Source: Polytrichum commune (Eukaryota > Streptophyta > Polytrichopsida > Polytrichales > Polytrichaceae). From it: a DNA stretch of 64,000 nucleotides. Location of the stretch: contig OX485809.1 of assembly GCA_950295325.1 (NCBI GenBank), positions 24,008,144 through 24,072,143 on the forward strand, read 5' to 3'. The first letter of the stretch is position 1; the number at the start of each line of letters is the position of its first letter. Positions 58,001 to 64,000 of the stretch are shown here, one piece after another. A model generated the notes under the pieces. That model was given only the letters and a program-made list of their open reading frames with translations. It made no database searches and was not told the DNA's origin. The position numbers and the translations under genes were made by a program.

Positions 58001-60708
58001 GTAGTTGTAATTGCAATGATCCATTCCAATTAGGTCACGTCTGAGCTAATTGGTAATCAAAGTAGATGATGCATCTCGAATTTGTTTGGTTTAGGGAGTG
58101 AAATGAACTTCAACTCGGTTCGTTTATGAACTGAAAGGATTGAGGATTATGCTTCTAATTTACCCTAAAATCCCATGTTGTCTGTTGCTGCTATGCTCCT
58201 ATGTGGAAAGCAGAAATCCGAACCGAAGAAGTCGGCACTTCACAAACAAATTTATGAGGCAGAGCGCACTGTAGTGGCCACGGTTACTCCGTTGGAAGAG
58301 GATGCGCCAGAACGGCCGCTGATCTCGCTGTGAAGAGGAAAGGTAAGCACTTTGTTAGTTCATCATAATGCACGTAAAGCATATTTATGCTTGTTTCCAT
58401 AATTGTAGCAACAAATCCCTACCCTTTGTTGTGAAGTCTTTCATTACACCTACATGATTTCTGTTTTTCATGTCATGTGCAGGAGCTGATGACGTCAGAA
58501 CCAGTACAGTGGAATACGTCCTTCTCAATCCACCCCCGAGTTCAGGGTTCCAAAGCGCGTGACCCAAGGTTTGCCACGCCCCACGAGTGCACCCGCCGTG
58601 AAGATGTCGCAGACATCATGGCCCGGCAATTCAATGGAGCATGATTTCTATGAAGAGGAACCTCCACTGGACGATGTGGCGATTCCATCTTCAAATATCG
58701 ATGATCGCGCTCCTGATTCAGAAGGTGATGAGGACGAGGATGCAACCATGTCACTGGACCTGGAGATCAAGAAATTGGAGTTGCAGAAGTTGGAGTAGTT
58801 AAGTTCACAACGTCGACGACAAGGTGGACAACACGCGCATGCACAATACTCTGGAGGTAGTGCGCAGCATGGGCATGGACATGGAAGCGATAGGCTGGAG
58901 CGAGACATGGTGATGCGGAAGGAGGACTCAGAGCTACGCAGTCGTAGACGAAAGGTAGAGCTGCAGCATCAAATGGCAGTTCGGGAAAGAGAGCACCGTG
59001 GCAAGAAGAGGTACACAGTGGATGTTGACATGAAGGGCCATCCCTGCGGTCAAAACAAGCCATTGTGGATGACGTGCCTGCGGGGCCATGCCCAGGATGT
59101 GGACTTCAGCGTCGACAACTACCACAGGCACAACACAACGATGTTGCTTTCCATCAAGCAACGTGTCGACAACACCTTTGATTATGAGGGGGAACTTGGG
59201 CGAGTCACCGAGGAAGCCTTCCACTCGTTGTTGAAGAACCAGCTGAAGACTAAGAGATATTAGCTGAAGAAGGCATTACTAGCTGGGAAGACGAAACCTA
59301 AGCACATTCGTCAAGACCATTGGGTGAGCCTCTCAAAGCTGATTGTGGAAGAGAGGAAGATAAAGGAGGCGGAGAAGCTAAAAGAGAACCGGGCACAGTT
59401 GAAGAGGCCATCGATATCGGCTCGGGACTCATATGAGATTGCAGCAAATTTGTTAAGTTTTGGACCACCAGCCATTATTTGAGGCAGTCAATGTTACATT
59501 AATCTTTCATGATAGGATTCAATGATCCACTTTGCAAGGGAAGACTATGTTGGTGCAGGCCATTGAATTGGAGAGGACTCTAACACGGCAAGAACTTGAC
59601 TTGTCCATGCGAAAGGAAAGGGAGGCCGTAATTAGGAAGGCAGGTGGCAACCATGTCTCATCCATGTCTCCAGGAGGAAGCAGATTTGATCGCAGCTCGC
59701 CGTCCAACATGCATTCAAAAATGGTGCCGGATAGAGACATACACAGACGCATGGATGGGTTAGAGGAGAGCATGAAGTTGATATTAGCTGTCTTGAAGAT
59801 TCCACAGGTAGACGTCGTACTTCCTCCAAATGTACAGTTGGAAGCCGTAGCTGCAAGCAGCTCAGCAGAGAGCCTGGACAAAGATAACATTGTCACTGAA
59901 CCTGGAAGTGACAGCGGAGGGGAGAAAATGAAGAAAGGTTTGAAAGTGCACGATATTGTTTATAGGAAAAAGGTATGTTGCAGCAGTTTGAGACGCATAA
60001 TCATTATCTTGTTTAAGTTGTGGTGTTTTTGTGCTCGTTGCCTATGAACCTTAAAGTTCCGAATTGCTTATGACTAGTGCTAGTGAAGTTTATGGAGTCT
60101 ATGACTAAAGTTAGTCACGTTCTTGACTATTTTTGACTAGGTTTAGTTAGAAAATGCCTTTTACCATGACTGTGACTGTGACTGACTATGGTTGTTCTAA
60201 GGGGTCCAAACAAACCTCTGATGGAAGAGAGGACGTGCAGATGGAAGAAGTCAACAAAGGGAAGGAAGAGGTGGACGACGCTGCATTGACGTCCCTGCCG
60301 AAGCCTCGTCCACCTGCTGAGAAGAAGAAGAGGATCACTAAGATACAGAAGTTGGAAATCATCGGGGGTGACCAGAAAATACCCTGGACGGAGAAGGGTA
60401 CCACCAGTGAGCAGAGGAGGAAAGACAAGGGGTCGTTGGACGAGGAGGAGCAGAGCCGGTCAGAGAAAGGATCCCTTGTTGTTGAGCAGAGGAAGACACG
60501 GGGACAAGCTGCGAAACAGAAGCAATCAAGCAATCATGCTGTCGTGGCAATAGATAGGAAAGAAGACAAAATGGGGGCTCACTGGGAGAAGAACACATCA
60601 AAGGTAAGGGGACCCAACGCACTGCACATTTGGTGTTTTTTTAAACGGTTTGAATAGTCTTACTGGCAGTCCTTATTCCCTTCTTTACAAGTGTTTGTGT
60701 TATTGCAG

Positions 60709-61032
60709 ATAAGTGGACAAAAGGATGAAGGTTCATCGACCTCGAAATTTTGCAAAGGTGATGTTGTGGAGATCATGGGTGTTGCAGATGGGGAAGAAGA
60801 AGAGGTGGCTGGTATTGGAAAAGTGGTTAACTTGGAAGGGGGAAAATTGCATGGGGTCACCATTCCAGAAGGGTGTGTCTCCGTGGAGGTGCAGAAGAGC
60901 AACCTCGACGAGTACCTTCTCTATTGCAGCGTAGATTTGGACGACCCTCCCATCACGAAGATGGGACAAGCAGTAGGGAGCTTTATATTGTGGCCCACCC
61001 AATTCCTAAAGCATCTATTCGCACTTAATTAG
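60709..61032 (+). CDS. DUF8039-like terminal exon of the second accessory copy
   Basis: Acceptor gtgtttgtgttattgcag, frame open to the stop at 61030-61032. FCKGDVVEIMG, VNLEGGKLHGVTIPEGCVSV and DDPPITKMGQAVGSFILWP fit the DUF8039 pattern better than the first copy does, so this is the less diverged version of the domain. Confidence 0.7.
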   Translation: MSGQKDEGSSTSKFCKGDVVEIMGVADGEEEEVAGIGKVVNLEGGKLHGVTIPEGCVSVEVQKSNLDEYLLYCSVDLDDPPITKMGQAVGSFILWPTQFLKHLFALN

Positions 61033-61990
61033 GCTAAAATAGGGCACTATTCAATTTGGTTAGAACCATATGGATATTAGAGCTTGACGTTGATTGTAGT
61101 GATCGATTTCTATGAGCGGACTATATGTAGTCATTTAGTGTTTAGTGAACTTTTTGGATTTGATGAGTATGTTATGTGACCCAAGCTGACTATATGTAGT
61201 CATTAGCTCTAGTCACATGTTTGAAAGCAATGACTACATAAACAAAGGTTGACTTTTCACAATTTTCCTCAACGTTGTTCTCATATATCGCATCCATATC
61301 GGCATATCGTTGGGCATGATCTTCAATGTATCTAAAGTTCTGACTACAGTTTCACATACAAAGTAGTAACGTAACTAGAAATGATGACTACCAGTGATCA
61401 GGAAGCATACGCAAATCTTTTAAGTGCATGACTATGATTAGTCGTTTTTTCTAGAATGAAAACCGTGGAGAATCAGTCATAAACCAATATTTTGTTTTAA
61501 AATGTGACTAATTGTAGTCCCCCGGCATTACTGGATATAGTCACGACATCTCGAATGTTTACCAACACATGTGAATGGCTGACGAGCCTTAAGAATATCA
61601 AAAACGAAAGAATGATTAATTGTAGTCATCACGATCATATTCTGCAACCACTGGCAGTCATGTTATGAGAACCCTAAATCATGACATTTTAGTCATTGAG
61701 TTGAAAAAGCTGACTAAATGCAGTCAAATAACTATGACTAATCCGAGTCACATATTCATGACTAGCAATAGTCACATTTCACGGGCTGCCCAGAATCGAG
61801 AAGCCAAAAATATTTCGGGAACGCGCCATTGGGAACGTATGCCCGCAAATATGACTGTAGTCATATTTTAAAATATGACTTGTCCGTTATGACTGGGTTG
61901 ATGACTAAAATGGGTAGTAGTCATAAGGTCACTTTATGCCCGTTTTCAGTCCAAAAACCCAGTCATATTTAGACTGTTTTCCTAGTAGTG
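61033..61990 (+). mobile_element. Right subterminal region and CACTA terminus of the second CACTA element
   Basis: Dyad-rich DNA (61186 ATATGT, 61734 AATCCG, 61758 AGCAAT and others), ending CTGTTTTCCTAGTAGTG at 61990. Inward this reads CACTACTAGGAAAACAG, a widespread CACTA terminus. The following CAC would be the 3-bp target duplication. Confidence 0.8.
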
Positions 61991-62890
61991 CACCCCATTA
62001 ATTAATTGTGTCATGGCCCCAAGCACAAAGATGAAATAGCAGCTGAATCACTCGTCATTGTAGAGGAATATATGGAATATGCCTCAATTTAGTAAAGAAA
62101 TGCCAAAAGATCACAACATGTAACTGGCTGGACTTCGAAACACAAGGATTTTGACTGATTATGCCCCAAAGCCTCCCCGGACACTAGAAGCGAGGACACC
62201 TCCATACGGCGGTGAGGCAATTCGATAATGTTTTGGCAAGGCTCCACCATTTACAGACTCATGAAGAGTTTCTTCAGGACACTATCATTGTTGGAAGGTG
62301 TGAGGCCAAACCCACCACCCTCAAGCGTCCTAGTCCGGGTGATGGTTTTGAGAATCACATGTCTTGTAATGACAATTAAAGAAACACAAAATCCAACTTG
62401 GGTCTTCCGCCCAAGTAATTTATTAATTCCCCTCTACTAGTCACATGCGTACTTCTTCTTACTCATTCTTGTGAGTGCAAGTGAAAGTGACTATCTCACT
62501 ACCCTTACTCCAACCTCTTTTTATGATTTTCATTCATTTGGTGATTCTCTTGAGTTTCCCACATCACTTGAGGCAACAACACCTCGCTAATGCTAGCATC
62601 ATGTGCGAGCACACCTTTAGCCGAATCAAGTCTCCACGTCATGGTTTTAGCCATGCCTACCCTTGCCGACATTCCTCTTAAGATTCTAACTGTGGAAGAA
62701 CTTGGCCTTGTAGAATCCATGAGATGATGACCAACCTAGCAACTTGGTGCCAACTCCACGTCGATGTCGACTCCCCGCTTGACGTCAACTTCACCCTTAA
62801 TATCGACTCCACGCTTAACGCCACCTTGGTGACAACCTCAAAGCCACTGCACTAATCTCAGCTATCAACTAAACGCCTTCGCTAGTTTAA
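61991..62890. other. Non-coding DNA, nothing recognised
   Basis: Short GTCGACTCC/GTCAACTTC words near 62755-62830 are loosely repeated. No gene is seen. Confidence 0.4.
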
Positions 62891-62899
62891 CCCAACCTC

Positions 62900-63440
62900 C
62901 ATAATGTCACAGTTGCGGGTACACCCAACTCCCTATATCATAGCTGTGGATACACCCAGCTCCCTAATATCATAACTATGGATACACCCAACTCTCTACT
63001 ATCACAGCTGTGGATACATCCAACTGCTGTGGGTACACCCAACTCCCTAATATCACAGCTGTGGATACACCCAACTCTCTACTATCACAGCTGGGGATAC
63101 ACCCAGCTCCCTAATATCATAACTATGGATACACCCAACTCTCTACTATCATAGCTGTGGATACACCCAACTTCCTAATATCACAGCTGTGGATACACCC
63201 AACTCTTTACTATCATAGCTGTGGATACACCCAACTTCCTAATATCACAGCTGTGGATACACCCAACTCTCTACTATCACAGCTGTGGATACACCCAATT
63301 GCTGTGGGTACACCCAGCTCCTTAATATCACAGCTGTGGATACACATAGCTCTCTACTATCACAGCTGTGGATACACCCAGCTTCCTAATATCACAGCTA
63401 TGGATACACCCAGCTCTCTACTATCACAGCTCTCTACTCT
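62900..63440. repeat. 31-32 bp minisatellite (CAGCTGTGGATACACCCAACT)
   Basis: GGATACACCC recurs about every 31-32 bp, with ACTCTCTACTATCA and ACTCCCTAATATCA units alternating into a 63-bp dimer. Because 63 is a multiple of 3, a 101-codon frame (63157-63462) is open by chance. Confidence 0.85.
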
Positions 63441-63675
63441 CTACTATAACACAACGAACTAAACTCTAAATGCCTTAAACCAAAGACTACTCCTAACAAG
63501 TGTCAACTAACTTCAAGGCTAATTAGTCTTGGTTCTTCACCTTGAGACCTTACATACACACGTGCTCCTTTCTTGCTTCCCATACACCTACACTCATAAC
63601 ACGTGGGGTGCTAAGGAGCACAAATGAAAGAGGAAGAGAGAGAGGGGAGAGTGAGGATTATATAGTGAGGTGAAA

Positions 63676-63853
63676 GGGAGTAGGTGAGCACCCCTAAGGC
63701 TCAAGATAAACCTTTTGATCATTTTCTACTTTGTAGGCTCTCATCCTATCCTTTAAGCCTTCAGGGGAGTAGGTGAGTACCCCCAAGGCTCAAGATAAAC
63801 CTTTTGATCATTTCCTACTTTGTAGACTCTCATCCTATCATTTAAGCCTTCAA
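63676..63853. repeat. 89-bp tandem duplication
   Basis: GGGAGTAGGTGAG[C/T]ACCCC starts at 63676 and 63765; each unit runs through CAAGATAAACCTTTTGATCA and TTTAAGCCTTCA with a few differences. Beyond it, to 64000, nothing is recognised. Confidence 0.85.
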
Positions 63854-64000
63854 CTCTTAAACCAACAACATAAATTCTAATTCAAACATTTAACTCAAGG
63901 AGCCACCCTTGGTTCACCACATACTATGCTCATCTAATTAAGGAACTTCCTTCACACCGCTAAACTTCTAATCAACCTAAGGTCTAAACATAACTTCACT

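Larger units (their letters stand above)
56935..61032 (+). pseudogene. Second CACTA accessory (TNPA-like) gene copy, decayed, without the HAD module
   Basis: Paralogue of 7301-12940. Blocks: about 56935-57352 (AYEAQRRANIERNLARFREL), 57401-57836 (PDERVEEVFQGVARLP, then EDDEDRESEERALEEEEEEP), 58213-58341, about 58483-59480 (Transposase_24-like: TVDVDMKGHPCGQNKPLWMT, DVDFSVDNYHRH, KIKEAEKLKENRAQ), 59559-59972 (AIELERTLTRQEL), 60202-60603 (Lys/Glu-rich linker) and 60709-61032 (DUF8039-like). The last three have clean splice sites and phase 0. Damage: frame changes near 56990, 57600-57690 and 58310-58500, and in-frame TAG at 58796 and 59261. No FCP1/HAD-like exon lies between 60603 and 60709. There is no TNP2 partner in view, so it depended on another element. 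Confidence 0.75.

Noticed and set aside
63157-63462. 101-codon repetitive frame
   Set aside because: Produced by the 63-bp dimer of the minisatellite, whose length is a multiple of three.

Overview
The window looks like nuclear DNA of a land plant. It is AT-rich, transposon-dense and intron-bearing, with one complete TIR-NB-LRR (TNL) immune-receptor gene. The TIR start (YDVFLSHRGPDTK), short introns and LRR style remind me of non-seed plants such as mosses, but that placement is inference. I see no rRNA, tRNA, CRISPR or organellar sequence.

Layout. 1-13759: what I read as one large CACTA (En/Spm-like) transposon entering from the left edge. A minus-strand TNP2-type transposase gene (1-4131) has a SET-domain exon inside its intron. 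A plus-strand accessory gene (7301-12940) carries a Transposase_24-like region, a degenerate FCP1/HAD-phosphatase-like module and a DUF8039-like C-terminus. The right end is a CACTA terminus at 13759. 13760-28100: AT-rich DNA with four PIF/Harbinger-type MITEs (TAA/TTA target duplications) and two hAT elements with perfect 8-bp target duplications. 28100-33300: a decayed copy of the TNL 3' end, broken by an 860-bp insertion and a 1-kb palindrome. 33305-38377: the intact TNL gene on the minus strand (4 exons, 1113 aa). 38400-56700: mostly non-coding DNA with dispersed and tandem repeats. 56723-61990: a second, decayed CACTA accessory gene that lacks the HAD module and ends in its own CACTA terminus. 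61991-64000: satellite-like repeats.

The most interesting system is the CACTA pair. Both elements carry many copies of an 18-bp dyad, ATGACT-N6-AGTCAY, in introns and subterminal DNA. The spacer is nearly always 6 bp, even though the tandem arrays that hold the dyads have different periods (30, 43 and 69 bp). This is what repeated binding sites for the element's own DNA-binding protein would look like. The same element has acquired a SET (histone methyltransferase-like) exon and an FCP1-like (Pol II CTD phosphatase-like) module that has lost its catalytic aspartates. A transposon carrying both chromatin- and transcription-type modules would be unusual. Several in-frame stops in these genes (TAG for expected CAG, TGA for CGA) suggest recent inactivation by methylation-linked C-to-T mutation.
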